A DNA stretch of 64,000 bases from Streptomyces davaonensis JCM 4913 (GCF_000349325.1 NC_020504.1:8350326-8414325), one strand, 5' to 3'; positions 1 through 9,626 are shown, counted from the stretch's first letter. The notes: generated by a model not told the origin, from the sequence alone. Program-made: numbers and translations.

Positions 1-137
1 CCGTTTTCGCGTGAAGGTGCCGCGCGGGGCGCCGCGGCTCGTGGAATGCACCGGAATCGTGCGGTCCATGGCATGGGCCGGTACCAACTTCCGCGAGTGG
101 GTCGCGTGTTCACCGCCTGGAGGTGACGCTGGGCGGT

Positions 138-608
138 ATGGCCATCCCGCCCGTACCGCCCCAGCCGCCCGGTCCGCCGGGTGGCACGCCGCCCCCGGGC
201 GGCTACGGACCGCCGACCGACGGCTTCGGGCCGCCGCCCTACGACGGATCGTCCTCCTACGACGGGCCGCCGCCCGATGGCCCGAGGCGGCGGCGCGGCC
301 CGCTCCTCGCCCTGCTCGCGGTGATCGTCGCGGGCGCGGCCGTCGCCCTGGTGGTGCTGCTGGGTTCGGGGAGCGACGACTCACCGGGGGACAAGTCGCC
401 CGCCGAGAGCAGCGCGAGCCCGTCGCCGCGGCCGTCCCTCAGCCTTCCCTCCGAGCTGCCCAGCAGACTGCCGAGCGAGCTGCCCAGCGAACTGCCCAGC
501 GACATCGAATCGCTGCTGCCGTCCGGGCTGCCCAGCGAGCTGCCCAGCGACCTGCCCAGTGAGATCGAGTCGCTGCTGCCGGACCTCGACGAGGTGGATC
601 TGCCCTGA
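138..608 (+). CDS. Proline-rich one-pass membrane protein with LPSE/LPSD repeats
   Basis: Function not recognised. The protein has about 156 residues. Residues 1-48 are rich in Pro, Gly and Tyr, followed by a run of four arginines and one hydrophobic helix at about 55-76. The remainder is Ser/Pro/Glu-rich and ends in a run of LPSE, LPSR and LPSD tetrads (about 101-150) broken twice by an IESLLP element. The arginines before the helix suggest a cytoplasmic Pro-rich head and an outside repeat tail. I chose the ATG at 138 because GGAGG lies about 14 bases upstream. A GTG at 123 would sit on that site and add only five residues. The tetrads are coded by near-identical 12-base units, so copy number may vary between strains. 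Confidence 0.7.
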   Translation: MAIPPVPPQPPGPPGGTPPPGGYGPPTDGFGPPPYDGSSSYDGPPPDGPRRRRGPLLALLAVIVAGAAVALVVLLGSGSDDSPGDKSPAESSASPSPRPSLSLPSELPSRLPSELPSELPSDIESLLPSGLPSELPSDLPSEIESLLPDLDEVDLP

Positions 609-616
609 GCCGACGC

Positions 617-653
617 ACGCGTGCGTGGCCGCTGTGCACGGCCACGCACGCGT
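617..653. terminator. Strong hairpin terminator between convergent genes
   Basis: Two perfectly complementary 14-base arms (617-630 and 640-653) enclose a 9-base loop. The hairpin sits 8 bases past one stop codon and 17 bases before the stop of the opposing gene, so it can serve both. There is no T-run, which is usual for Streptomyces terminators. Confidence 0.8.
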
Positions 654-669
654 GGATGTCCGTCAGCCG

Positions 670-2010
670 TCAGATGCCGCGTGGCAGACGGATGTAGGTC
701 ACCGTCGTCTCGATGCCGCTGTCGACCAGTCGGCCCTGCGCGTCGAACGCGCCCGTCCCGTCGGTCATACCGAAGTCGTTGTCGTTGATCAGGGCCAGCG
801 TGTCGTGGTTCACGAGCGCGACGCCCTCGATCTTGCCGGGCACCCCGTCGACGGTGCCGAGGTCGACGACCAGCTTCTTGGCGAGGACGGGCACGCCCGC
901 GGCGGCCGGATCGTCGAGCTGCTCCAGCGACGGGGACGTCGTGTCGTCGTCCCAGGCGTCACCGAGGATGTTCGCGTCCTTGTCCAGCCGCACCAGGTGC
1001 AGCCGGGCGGCCTTGTCGGTGCGCTCCTGCACCAGCAGACGGTTGCCGCCGACGGCGACCAGCGAGGAGATCTTGAGCTCGGAGGTGTCGTCCTCGCTCG
1101 GGTCCACCACGTTCACCGCGTCGAAGCGGTAGGCGTACTCGGCGGTGACCGCCTTCTTCTTCGGAGAGAAGCGCAGCAGACGGGTCGTGCGCGAGGCCTC
1201 CCCGGCATCCCCGTCCGGCAGCGAGAGCGGGCTCTGCACGGCCATCACCAGGTCACCGCAGGGCAGTTGGGCGAGCCCCTCGAAACCGCGGTTGGTCTTG
1301 CGGTGCAGCAAGACCGAGGGCAGGGCCTCGACCACCGGGTAGTCGGCACCGGTGAGGTTCAGCCCTTCGGGCACGTACCGCGTGAGCACCTTCCCGCGCG
1401 CGGAGACGTGCACGAGCGAGGGCCCGTACTCGTCCACCAGCCAGAAGCTGCCGTCCTTGGCCCGCACTATGCCCTCGGTGTCCAGACCGTTGGGGTTGTA
1501 CGACCCCGGGGTGCTCGCGTCGTAGTTGTACGGCGCCTCGTCGCGGCTCGCCTGGTTGGGCAGCCCGGTGACGGGCTTGCCGGAGGATGTGGTGATCGGA
1601 ATCGCCTCGATCACCCGCACGGTGTCCCCGGAGACGCGGATCTTGACGATCGCCGGGTCGAAGCCGGGCACCGGGAAGGTGCGGCGCTTCTTGCCGTCGA
1701 CCTTGATCTGGCCGTTGGGGCCGCGGTCGGTGACGGTCCAGTACTCGCCCTTGCGGCCGGTCGGGTAGATGTCGCTGCCGATGCCGCCCAGGTCGACACC
1801 CCGGTCGTCGGCCACCGTGCCGGGCAGCAGCGCGTTGCTGAACGTGGCCAGGGGTATGTCGCCGAGGGTGGCGGTGCCGATGACGTGGGCGTCGTCGGAC
1901 GGGGTGCCCGCGGCGGGGCCGGTGGCCGCGAGGAGGGCCAGGACGGCGAGGGGTACGCCCGCCGCGACGGAACGGTGGACGCGGCGCCGGCCAGTGGCGT
2001 GCGGGGACAT
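670..2010 (-). CDS. Secreted esterase-like activity of phytase family protein
   Basis: The 446-residue protein starts with a signal peptide: arginines, a hydrophobic stretch at about 15-32, then an Ala-rich cleavage region. The mature part looks like the 'esterase-like activity of phytase' family, a beta-propeller-type secreted domain. Family-like segments include GSDIYPTGRKGEYWTVTDRG, DGSFWLVDEYGPSLVHVS and NHDTLALINDNDFG, which carry the acidic residues expected for Ca2+ or phosphate-ester sites. The start at 2010 is set by AGGAGG just upstream and by the signal peptide; longer versions add 54 residues of antisense-like composition. It stands alone, convergent with the repeat protein. The substrate is unknown. 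Confidence 0.8.
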   Translation of the reverse strand: MSPHATGRRRVHRSVAAGVPLAVLALLAATGPAAGTPSDDAHVIGTATLGDIPLATFSNALLPGTVADDRGVDLGGIGSDIYPTGRKGEYWTVTDRGPNGQIKVDGKKRRTFPVPGFDPAIVKIRVSGDTVRVIEAIPITTSSGKPVTGLPNQASRDEAPYNYDASTPGSYNPNGLDTEGIVRAKDGSFWLVDEYGPSLVHVSARGKVLTRYVPEGLNLTGADYPVVEALPSVLLHRKTNRGFEGLAQLPCGDLVMAVQSPLSLPDGDAGEASRTTRLLRFSPKKKAVTAEYAYRFDAVNVVDPSEDDTSELKISSLVAVGGNRLLVQERTDKAARLHLVRLDKDANILGDAWDDDTTSPSLEQLDDPAAAGVPVLAKKLVVDLGTVDGVPGKIEGVALVNHDTLALINDNDFGMTDGTGAFDAQGRLVDSGIETTVTYIRLPRGI

Positions 2011-2208
2011 CAGGGCCTCCTGAGGACCAAGTTCGGTGACAGCGGCCAGATTTGGTCCCCGCGCGGAACGCCGTGAGACGAGCACATGAACACGGGACGT
2101 CGGCCGCTCGTCCAGCCGGAGGTCAGGCCGGCGTCGGTGACAGCGAGCACGTCCGGGCCGTACGTTCCGCACGGACGTCAGCCTGCTGTCACCGACCCGC
2201 CCTTGGGA

Positions 2209-3483
2209 TCACCGCTCGGGCCCGGCCTCCGCCGAGGCCAGTGCCGTGGCCGGGTCCTGCGCCGGGCCGCCGACCGGCACCCAGCGGCCCCGCTCCTTCC
2301 GGTACGGCCACCAGCGGCCGTCCCGTCCCAGCCGTACCTGCCCGGAAGTGCCCACGGCCGTCCACCGGTTGCCCTTCGCCCTCAGCTGCGGCCGCTCCTC
2401 CTCGTCCCAGGCCGCCTCCAGGGCCGCACGCGCGCGTACGAGCGCTTCCCCGTCCACGGCCCACTCCTCCTCCAGTACGGCCGTCCCGGGCGCCCCGCCG
2501 AACTCCCACGCCCGGACCGCCAGGGCCAACTGCTCCCGGGTGCGCCCCGATCCGTCGGCGAGGCGCTCCGCCACGGTAGGGACGGGAGCGCCGAAAGCGA
2601 GCCGCACCGCGTCCTGGGCGAGCGGCAAGTCCAGTTCTGGCAGGGGATCTTGCGGGCCCGCGCGTAGCGCGTCGACGAGCAGGCGGTGTGCCTCGGCGGC
2701 CGTGCGGGCGGCGAGGTACTCCAGGGCGTCGGGATCGGTGCCGGGCGGGGGAGGGGTCTCGGTGTCGGGGGAGGGCGGTTCCCCGGGCTCCTCGGGGAGT
2801 TCGGGGAGGTCCGGCAGCGGCGGCAGGATGTCCCCGGCCGCGAACGCCTCCGCTGCGTCCACGCCCTCGGGTTCGGGAACGGTCTCGGCGGCCTGGGCGG
2901 GCGCGGTGCTGCGGGCCTGGAGGGCGTCCAGCAGGGCGCGTTCGGCCCGTCCGCGCATCAGCAGCAGCACGAAGGGGTCCTGGTCCAGCAGCCGCGCCAC
3001 CTGGTAGCACAGGGCTGCCGTGTGCGCGCAGTGGTCCCACGCCCCGCAGTCGCACTCGGGTTCCAGGTCGCCCAACCCCGGCAGCAGGTCGACGCCGGTG
3101 TCCGCCGCGTCCTCGACCAGATGCGGCGGCATGTCACGGTCCAGCAGCGCCGCCACATGCCCGGCCCGTTCGACGGCCATGTCCAGGAACCGGTCCCACT
3201 GCTCCCCGGACAGCTCCTCCAGCAGGACGTCCGCGCGGTGGTGGGTACGGTCGCGGTCCTGGACCACGGCCGTGATGCGCCCCGGGCGCACCGACACCGC
3301 GCCCACGGCTCCCGCGCGGGCGAGCCTGCGGCCCGCCTTGAGCTGTCCGGAGTCCAGCGCCGTGTCCTCCAGCGCCTTCAGCCAGGCCTGGCCCCACCAC
3401 GTCTGAGCGAAGCCCCTCCCGTGCGCGGGAGGCAGCGCCGCGAACGTGCGCTCCAGGTCCTCGTCACCGTCGTAGCGACTCAT
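2209..3483 (-). CDS. SWIM zinc finger family protein
   Basis: The 424-residue protein carries a SWIM finger (CxC-xn-CxH) at about residues 142-152, visible as CDCGAWDHCAH and followed by an aromatic helix. SWIM domains bind zinc and nucleic acid or protein partners. The middle (about 205-240) is a Pro/Glu-rich linker. The C-terminus has several Trp-rich segments. The start codon overlaps the stop of the upstream SNF2 helicase by 4 bases, so the two are translationally coupled. This helicase/SWIM pairing is common in actinobacteria, and the SWIM protein probably serves as the helicase partner in DNA transactions. The biochemical role is not established. Confidence 0.85.
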   Translation of the reverse strand: MSRYDGDEDLERTFAALPPAHGRGFAQTWWGQAWLKALEDTALDSGQLKAGRRLARAGAVGAVSVRPGRITAVVQDRDRTHHRADVLLEELSGEQWDRFLDMAVERAGHVAALLDRDMPPHLVEDAADTGVDLLPGLGDLEPECDCGAWDHCAHTAALCYQVARLLDQDPFVLLLMRGRAERALLDALQARSTAPAQAAETVPEPEGVDAAEAFAAGDILPPLPDLPELPEEPGEPPSPDTETPPPPGTDPDALEYLAARTAAEAHRLLVDALRAGPQDPLPELDLPLAQDAVRLAFGAPVPTVAERLADGSGRTREQLALAVRAWEFGGAPGTAVLEEEWAVDGEALVRARAALEAAWDEEERPQLRAKGNRWTAVGTSGQVRLGRDGRWWPYRKERGRWVPVGGPAQDPATALASAEAGPER

Positions 3484-6389
3484 CGCGCGCCCCCTCGCAG
3501 CTCCACCAGATCGGCCAGTTCCGCGTCCGTCAGCTCCGTCAGCGCCGCCTCACCGGAGCCGAGCACCGCGTCGGCCAGCTCCTTCTTGCGGCTCAACATG
3601 TCCGCGATACGGTCCTCGATGGTTCCCTCGGCGATCAGCCGGTGCACCTGAACGGGTCGCGTCTGACCGATCCGGTACGCGCGGTCCGTGGCCTGTGCCT
3701 CCACGGCCGGGTTCCACCAGCGGTCGTAGTGCACGACATGCTCGGCCCGCGTGAGGTTCAGGCCCGTGCCCGCCGCCTTCAACGACAGCAGGAAGACGGG
3801 CACTTCACCGTCCTGGAACCGGCGCACCAGCCGCTCCCGCTCGGCGATCGGCGTACCGCCGTGCAGGAACTGCGAGTTGATCCCACGGGCCGCCAGATGG
3901 CGTTCGACGAGGCGCCCCATGCGCACGTACTGGGTGAAGACCAGAACTCCGGCCCCCTCGGAGAGGATCGTGTCCAGCAACTCGTCCAGCAGCTCCAGCT
4001 TCCCGGAGCGCCCGGCGATCCTCGGCCGCTCCTCCTTGAGGTACTGCGCCGGGTGGTTGCAGATCTGCTTCAGGCCCGTCAACAGCTTCACGATCAGCCC
4101 GCGCCGCGCCATGCTGTCGGCCCCGGCGATCTCCGCGAGCGTCTCGCGCACCACCGCCTCGTACAGCCCCGCCTGCTCCTTGGACAGCGACACCGCGCGG
4201 TCGGTCTCGGTCTTCGGCGGCAGCTCGGGTGCGATGCCCGGATCCGACTTGCGGCGGCGCAGCAGGAACGGACGGACCAGCCGGGCGAGCCGTTCGGCGG
4301 CGGCCGGGTCCTGACCGCCCTCGATGGACTGCGCGTACCGCGTGCGGAAGGTGACGAGCCGGCCGAGCAGCCCGGGAGTCGTCCAGTCGAGGATCGCCCA
4401 CAGCTCCGAGAGGTTGTTCTCCACCGGGGTGCCGGTCAGCGCCACACGCGCGCGTGCGCCGATGGAGCGCAGCTCCCGCGCGGTCGCCGAATAGGGGTTC
4501 TTCACATGCTGGGCCTCGTCCGCCACCACCATGCCCCACCGCACCTCGCCGAGCCGACGCGCGTCCAGGCGCATCGTGCCGTAGGTGGTGAGCACGAACT
4601 CCCCGTCGGCGAGGCCCTCCAGGTCGCGCCGGGAGCCGTGGAAGCGGCGCACGGGCGTGCCGGGGGCGAACTTCTCGATCTCGCGCTGCCAGTTGCCCAT
4701 CAACGACGTCGGGCACACCACCAGCGTGGGACCGGCCGAGGAGTCGTCGGTCTGCCGGTGCAGATGCAGCGCGATCAGCGTGATGGTCTTGCCGAGCCCC
4801 ATGTCGTCGGCGAGGCAGCAGCCCAGGCCGAGCGAGGTCATGCGGGCCAGCCAGTTCAGGCCTCGCCGCTGGTAGTCGCGCAGGGTGGCGGCGAGCGCGG
4901 CGGGCTGCGGGACCGGTTCCTGTGTCTCGGGGTCGGCAAGGCGCTCCCGCAGGGCCGCCAGCCACCCCGTGGGCCGTACCTCGACCCGGCGGCCGTCGAC
5001 CTCGGTCGAGCCCGTCAGGGCGGCGCTGAGCGCGTCGACGGGCGTCAGTTTGCGGTCCTGCTGCCCGTGAGCCCGGCGCACCTCCTCGGGATCGATCAGG
5101 ACCCACTGGTCGCGCAGCCGTACGAGGGGCCGGTTCGCCTCGGCCAGGCGGTCCAGGTCCTCGCGGGTGAGTTGCTGCTCGCCCAGCGCGAACCGCCAGT
5201 CGAAGGAGAGCAGCGCGTCGGCGGACAGGAACGACGGCGTGTCGGAGGCGAGGTCGGCGGGACCCTGCTCGTCGTCGGGCGGCCCGACCACCGCGCGGGC
5301 GGTGAGGTCGCGGGCCAGCTCCCTGGGCCAGTGCACCTCGACGCCTGCCCCGGCCAGGGCCCGGGCGCCGGTGGAGAGCAGCTCGGTGACCTCCTCGTCG
5401 GCCAGTTCGACGGCGTCCGGCGCGGTGGCCGACAGCAGAGGGGCGAGCGGCGGCCACGCGCGTGCCGCGCGGCGCAGTGCCAGCAGGGCGTCCATCCTCG
5501 CGCGGGGACCGAAGGCGGAGGCCCCGGCCCAGACCTGAGCGGCGTCGGAGACGAGCGCCTGATCGCTCACGCTGTGCACCTGAAGTACCGCGCGGAGGAC
5601 GGGCGCCGCGTCCTGCGCGGTGACGTCGGCCAGGCCGGGGACCTCGATCCGCAGGGACAGCCGGACCCCGGCGTCATGACCGGCGGCGACGTCGGCCGCC
5701 CATGCGCGATGTCCGGGCAGATGCTGCGGCTCCGGCGCGGCGTAGGCGGGGCCGCCGGTCACCAGAGGGGCCGCCGATGTGCGCGGGAGGGTGTCGGCGA
5801 CGGCGTCCAGGAAGGCGCGCAGGAGTTGCTCGGGGTCGGGCAGCCGCAGCGCCCCGGCGTCCGTGAGCGGTACGGCGTGCGCCTCGGGCGGCATCGCCGC
5901 GGCGAGCCGACGCACGCGCTCGATGTCCCCGGCGCCGAGGGGGCCCATGCGCCAGGCGTCGTGGTCCGCCGGTGACAGGCCGGGCAACAGCAGTCCCCGT
6001 GCGACGAGTTGCAGCGCCAGCACCGCCGCCGAGCCCCAGAAGGCGCCCGCTCGATGAGCTTCCGCGGAGGCACGCGCGCGGATCAGGAGCGGCAGCGCTG
6101 CGCGCACGGGCAGCAGTGCGGCCGGGACGCTCACGCGCTCGACGCCGTCGTCGCCGGGTACGACCACGGTCAGGTGCTCGGCCGACCCCGCCGCGACGAG
6201 GGGAGCGGTGTCGGTGTCGGGGTGCCAGAAGGCGATCCTGCCGGTGCGTGCCGGATCGCCGGGCACGAACACGGCACAGCAATGGGTCAGTTCGAAGATC
6301 TCGGAGGGGGTTGCCGGGGGGACCGTCTGCGCAGCGATGGCGTATTCCTCAAGTTTGACTACCGAGCCGAGTCGTCGAGGGTACAGCAC
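3480..6389 (-). CDS. SNF2-family DEAD/DEAH-box helicase
   Basis: A 969-residue Swi2/Snf2-type ATPase. The N-terminal half (about 1-470) is the SNF2-associated region. The motor follows: P-loop DMGLGKT, the DEAQ box in VVADEAQHVKN, motif III TGTPVENN, and the second RecA lobe with LKAAGTGLNLTRA, the YDRWWNPAVEAQA segment and DRAYRIGQ. These are the complete set of SNF2 motifs, so it should be an active DNA translocase rather than a strand-separating helicase. It is followed by the overlapping SWIM gene. The start is uncertain. The first possible codon is used here, but a GTG nine or ten codons inside (about 6359-6362) would begin VKLEEYA. Confidence 0.88.
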   Translation of the reverse strand: MLYPRRLGSVVKLEEYAIAAQTVPPATPSEIFELTHCCAVFVPGDPARTGRIAFWHPDTDTAPLVAAGSAEHLTVVVPGDDGVERVSVPAALLPVRAALPLLIRARASAEAHRAGAFWGSAAVLALQLVARGLLLPGLSPADHDAWRMGPLGAGDIERVRRLAAAMPPEAHAVPLTDAGALRLPDPEQLLRAFLDAVADTLPRTSAAPLVTGGPAYAAPEPQHLPGHRAWAADVAAGHDAGVRLSLRIEVPGLADVTAQDAAPVLRAVLQVHSVSDQALVSDAAQVWAGASAFGPRARMDALLALRRAARAWPPLAPLLSATAPDAVELADEEVTELLSTGARALAGAGVEVHWPRELARDLTARAVVGPPDDEQGPADLASDTPSFLSADALLSFDWRFALGEQQLTREDLDRLAEANRPLVRLRDQWVLIDPEEVRRAHGQQDRKLTPVDALSAALTGSTEVDGRRVEVRPTGWLAALRERLADPETQEPVPQPAALAATLRDYQRRGLNWLARMTSLGLGCCLADDMGLGKTITLIALHLHRQTDDSSAGPTLVVCPTSLMGNWQREIEKFAPGTPVRRFHGSRRDLEGLADGEFVLTTYGTMRLDARRLGEVRWGMVVADEAQHVKNPYSATARELRSIGARARVALTGTPVENNLSELWAILDWTTPGLLGRLVTFRTRYAQSIEGGQDPAAAERLARLVRPFLLRRRKSDPGIAPELPPKTETDRAVSLSKEQAGLYEAVVRETLAEIAGADSMARRGLIVKLLTGLKQICNHPAQYLKEERPRIAGRSGKLELLDELLDTILSEGAGVLVFTQYVRMGRLVERHLAARGINSQFLHGGTPIAERERLVRRFQDGEVPVFLLSLKAAGTGLNLTRAEHVVHYDRWWNPAVEAQATDRAYRIGQTRPVQVHRLIAEGTIEDRIADMLSRKKELADAVLGSGEAALTELTDAELADLVELRGGAR

Positions 6390-6578
6390 CGCCTGGCCCG
6401 ATCCGGCATGACAGGGCTGTGTTCTGCATCACTGCCGTGGGAGGGTGAGAGGGCATGGAGGAGGACCAGTAGGGGGCACACCTCAGGGACGTCTCAGGGT
6501 CGCGGTCCGGAACCGCGGGAAGCGCGTGCCCGTTTTGAGAGCAGAGAGCGGCAGTGCGCCGCGGAGGAGGCGACACAC

Positions 6579-6761
6579 ATGACGAGGAACCACAAGATCG
6601 CCGCAGGAGGTGCGGCGGTCGGGATCATTCTGCTCATCTGGCTGCCCTGGTGGGCAGCGCTCCTGATCATCCTGGGCGTTCCGGCCGCCGCGTACCTCGC
6701 ACTCGACCCCTCGCAGCGGCGCAAGCTGCGCCGCGCGACCCGCAAGGAACTCGGCCGCTGA
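6579..6761 (+). CDS. Small two-helix membrane protein, 60 aa
   Basis: Function unknown. The protein is short: a basic N-terminus, hydrophobic residues at about 8-40 broken by the LPWW segment (two short helices or one hairpin), then a basic tail rich in Arg and Lys. The ATG at 6579 is preceded by GGAGGAGG with normal spacing, which supports real translation. Similar tiny Trp-containing membrane proteins with basic tails are widespread in Streptomyces. It is followed directly by a strong terminator. Confidence 0.7.
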   Translation: MTRNHKIAAGGAAVGIILLIWLPWWAALLIILGVPAAAYLALDPSQRRKLRRATRKELGR

Positions 6762-6773
6762 GGACGGAAGGAG

Positions 6774-6803
6774 CCGGGCGCCCGGATGATGCCGGGCGCC
6801 CGG
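6774..6803. terminator. Bidirectional GC-rich hairpin terminator
   Basis: CCGGGCGCCCGG occurs twice, separated by ATGATG, giving a perfect 12-bp stem with a 6-base loop. Each arm is itself a palindrome. It lies between convergent genes ending at 6761 and 6829. Confidence 0.8.
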
Positions 6804-6828
6804 ACAGTTCCCTACGCCCGGACCGGCC

Positions 6829-8217
6829 TCAGGGCCGGGCCCCTTCCGAGAGTGCGCAGGAGTTGACCACGTCACCGCCGCCCGCGGGCCTCTCGACGGC
6901 CCGGTCCGCGGGCGGCCGTACACCCTCGTCCACCCAGGACACCAGCGCGTCGAACGCCGACCGGTAGCACGGCAGGATCGGCCGCAGCCGGTCCGGGCGG
7001 CTGTCGTAGAGGCCGTCCACGTGGGTGCCGCCCTCGATCGTGTAGTAGCGGTGCAGCGGGCCCCGTCCGGCGGCCCCGACCATCCGGTCGTACACATCGG
7101 AGTCGGCCGCCTTCGGCAGCAGCGTGTCCAGATCGCCGTGCAGGGTGATCAGCGGCTTGCCGATCCGCCCGGTCAGCGCGACTCGGGCCACCGCGCGGTG
7201 GACGGAAGCGGGGCGGGACGCGTAGTCGTAGGCGGCGTCCTCGGCGCAGGGCGCAAGGATCTGCTCCGCGGTGGTCCCGGCGGACGGGCCGGGACAGTCC
7301 GGGGCGTACGACGGATCGAACTCGGCGCGGTAGATCTTCTGCGTGACCCCCCAATAGGCCTTCTCGTGATACGGCCACAGGAACTCCGAGCCGCGCGCGA
7401 AGCCCACCGCGTACAGATCCTCGTCCCGCGCGGAGCCGAGCATGCGGGCCACGGTCGTCGGCAGGGAGGTCAGCAGGTTGGGGCCGTGAGCGGTCCACAG
7501 TGCCCCCTCCCAGTCCACGCCTCCGTCGTACAGCTCCGGGTGGTTCTCCAGCTGCCAGCGGGTGAGATAGCCGCCGTTGGAGATGCCGGTCATGTATGTG
7601 CGACGCGGGGCGTGTCCGTAGCGCTGGGCCACCGCCTTGCGGGCCGCGCGGGTGAGTTGCGTGGTCCGCGTGTTCCACTCGGCGACCGCGTCGCCGGGCC
7701 GGGTGCCGTCGAGGTAGAAGTCGGAGCCGTTGTTGCCCTTGTCGGTCGCCGCGTACGCGTAACCCTGGGCGAGCACCTGGTCGGAGATCGCCTTGTCCGT
7801 CGCGTACTGCCGACGCGTGCCGGGAGCGCCCGTGACGACCAGGCCGCCGTTCCAGTGGTCCGGCAGGCGGATGACGAACTGGGCGTCGTGCTTCCAGCCG
7901 TGGGTGGCGTTGAAGCGCGAGGAGTCCGGGAAGTAGCCGTCGATCTGGACCCCCGGCACCCCGGACGGCACACGTGTACCGGCCGCCGTCAGCCCCGCCT
8001 GGTCGGCCAGGTCGGTGTACGGGGTGCCGGCCAGCCCCGTCGTGGTCAAGTCCGCGAGACAGGCGCTCTGTTGGAAAGCCGCACCGGGCACACGTACCCG
8101 GTCCTGGCGATCGCAGTGTTCCTCCCCGGCCGACGCGGCTCCGGCGGGAGCGGGCCAGGTGAGCGCCGCCGCGATCAGGGTGGTGGCGACGAACGGAACG
8201 CCTCGGGACAAGCGCAT
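6829..8217 (-). CDS. Secreted alpha/beta hydrolase, tannase/feruloyl-esterase-like
   Basis: A 462-residue exported protein. The signal peptide occupies about residues 1-28, ending APAGAASA. The nucleophile elbow GISNGG lies in MTGISNGGYLTRWQLENHPE. A late acid motif (HGDLDTLLP) and a late histidine (EGGTHVDGLYD) complete a plausible Ser-Asp-His triad. Paired cysteines (EHC, SAC, PDC, APC, PCY) suggest disulfides in the mature enzyme. The layout resembles the tannase/feruloyl esterase family, which cleaves phenolic esters, though other secreted ester or amide hydrolases are possible. The start at 8217 follows GGAGG and exposes the signal peptide. It is monocistronic. Confidence 0.72.
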   Translation of the reverse strand: MRLSRGVPFVATTLIAAALTWPAPAGAASAGEEHCDRQDRVRVPGAAFQQSACLADLTTTGLAGTPYTDLADQAGLTAAGTRVPSGVPGVQIDGYFPDSSRFNATHGWKHDAQFVIRLPDHWNGGLVVTGAPGTRRQYATDKAISDQVLAQGYAYAATDKGNNGSDFYLDGTRPGDAVAEWNTRTTQLTRAARKAVAQRYGHAPRRTYMTGISNGGYLTRWQLENHPELYDGGVDWEGALWTAHGPNLLTSLPTTVARMLGSARDEDLYAVGFARGSEFLWPYHEKAYWGVTQKIYRAEFDPSYAPDCPGPSAGTTAEQILAPCAEDAAYDYASRPASVHRAVARVALTGRIGKPLITLHGDLDTLLPKAADSDVYDRMVGAAGRGPLHRYYTIEGGTHVDGLYDSRPDRLRPILPCYRSAFDALVSWVDEGVRPPADRAVERPAGGGDVVNSCALSEGARP

Positions 8218-8350
8218 GGGGCCTCCAGGGCAGAAGGGGGGAGCCGGAGCTGCCCCATGGTGCGGTTCCTTCTGCGCCTCATCCATGGGTTGAGACCACA
8301 TGGAACGGGGTCGTCGTATGGGGGCCAACCCAGATACGGGGAGGGTGAGT

Positions 8351-9550
8351 TCAGGCGGCCGCCTCCACCCGCGCGGGGCTCTCGGTTCCCTGCCGCTCGA
8401 CGCGCCGACGCCGGGACGGCAGGCCCGCGGTCGGGTTGGCGACACCCCAGGCCGCGCTCTTGCAGATCAGTTCCTTGTAGCGGGCGGCCATACGGCCCGT
8501 CAGGGCGCGGTCGACCGCTTGGTCGTCGGCGGTGACGAACTGGATCAGGCCTTCCTTGCGGCCGAGGGAGATGCACTGCTGGAAGTAGCGGATGGAGCCC
8601 TTCGGGAGCTTGCCGCCGGTGAGGCGGGCGGCGATGGTGTCCGCGGCCTGCCAGGCCATCGGGACGCCCGAGGCGCAGGACATGCGCAGCGGCTTGTCAC
8701 CGGGGCCCATGGCCAACGCGGCGTCGCCCACGGCGTACACGTCCGGGTGGGAGACCGAGCGCATGGTGGAGTCGACGACGATGCGACCCTGTTCGTTGAC
8801 GTCCAGGGTGGTCGCCCGGGCGAGGGGGTGGACGGCGAAGCCGGTGGTCCAGATCGTGACTGCGGCCGGGACGGCCGTACCGTCGGTGGTCCTGATGGTG
8901 TCGGACTCCACCGCGGCGACCGCGGTGTGCTCGTGGACCGTGATGCCGAGCTTGTCGATCACCTTGCGCAGGTGGGTGCGGCCCTTCTCGGAGAGCCAGT
9001 CGCCCAGGGTGCCGCGGTCGGCCAGGGCGACGTCGAGGTCGGGGCGGGCCTCGGCGATCTCGGTCGCGGCCTCCAGGCCGGTCAGACCGCCGCCGACCAC
9101 GACCACGCTTCCGCCCGCCTCCAGGGCGGCCAGGCGCTCGCGGAGGCGGAGGGCACCGGGGCGGCTGGAGACCTCATGGGCGTGTTGGGCGGTGCCGGGG
9201 ACGCCCTGGTCGTTCCAGCCGCTGCCGAGGGCGTAGACGAGCGTGTCGTACGCGACGAGTTCCTCGGCGCCGTCCGCGGTGGTGACCGTCACCGCCTTGG
9301 CGTCCACGTCCACGGCGGTGACCTTCGCGAGCCTCAGTTCCACGCCCGTGCCCGCGAACATCTCGCTGAACGGCCGGGGCCGGAGATCCTGGCCGGTCGC
9401 GAGCTGGTGCAGCCGGACGCGCTCCACCAGGTCGGGCTCGGCGTTGACGAGGGTGATGGTGACATCCTCGCGGCGCAGCCGCTTGGCGAGGCGGCCGGCC
9501 GTGGTGGCTCCGGCGTAACCGGCTCCGAGGACGACGATGCGGTGCTTCAT
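8351..9550 (-). CDS. NAD(P)/FAD-dependent oxidoreductase, NDH-2-like
   Basis: A 399-residue pyridine nucleotide-disulfide oxidoreductase-fold protein. The N-terminal Rossmann motif GAGYAGATTAGRLA binds FAD. A second Rossmann motif, VVGGGLTGLEAATE, binds NAD(P)H. The late GDAA motif (YAVGDAALAMG) contacts FAD. There is no CxxxxC redox-disulfide pair, so it fits type II NADH dehydrogenase or a related single-subunit quinone or dye reductase. It lies 113 bases downstream of sigJ on the same strand. ECF41 sigma factors are usually linked to one oxidoreductase-type target gene, so SigJ control is a reasonable inference. An AGGAGC site precedes the ATG. Confidence 0.85.
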   Translation of the reverse strand: MKHRIVVLGAGYAGATTAGRLAKRLRREDVTITLVNAEPDLVERVRLHQLATGQDLRPRPFSEMFAGTGVELRLAKVTAVDVDAKAVTVTTADGAEELVAYDTLVYALGSGWNDQGVPGTAQHAHEVSSRPGALRLRERLAALEAGGSVVVVGGGLTGLEAATEIAEARPDLDVALADRGTLGDWLSEKGRTHLRKVIDKLGITVHEHTAVAAVESDTIRTTDGTAVPAAVTIWTTGFAVHPLARATTLDVNEQGRIVVDSTMRSVSHPDVYAVGDAALAMGPGDKPLRMSCASGVPMAWQAADTIAARLTGGKLPKGSIRYFQQCISLGRKEGLIQFVTADDQAVDRALTGRMAARYKELICKSAAWGVANPTAGLPSRRRRVERQGTESPARVEAAA

Positions 9551-9626
9551 GGGACTGCTCCTGTCTGGGTGGGCTCCGCCGTTGCCTTGCGCGGTTTCGC
9601 CCCTTGAACCGGACAGGCCGACGTTT

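Noticed and set aside
3642..5975. A 777-codon open frame on the plus strand
   Set aside because: Antisense shadow of the SNF2 helicase, with His/Gln/Arg-rich composition and no motifs.
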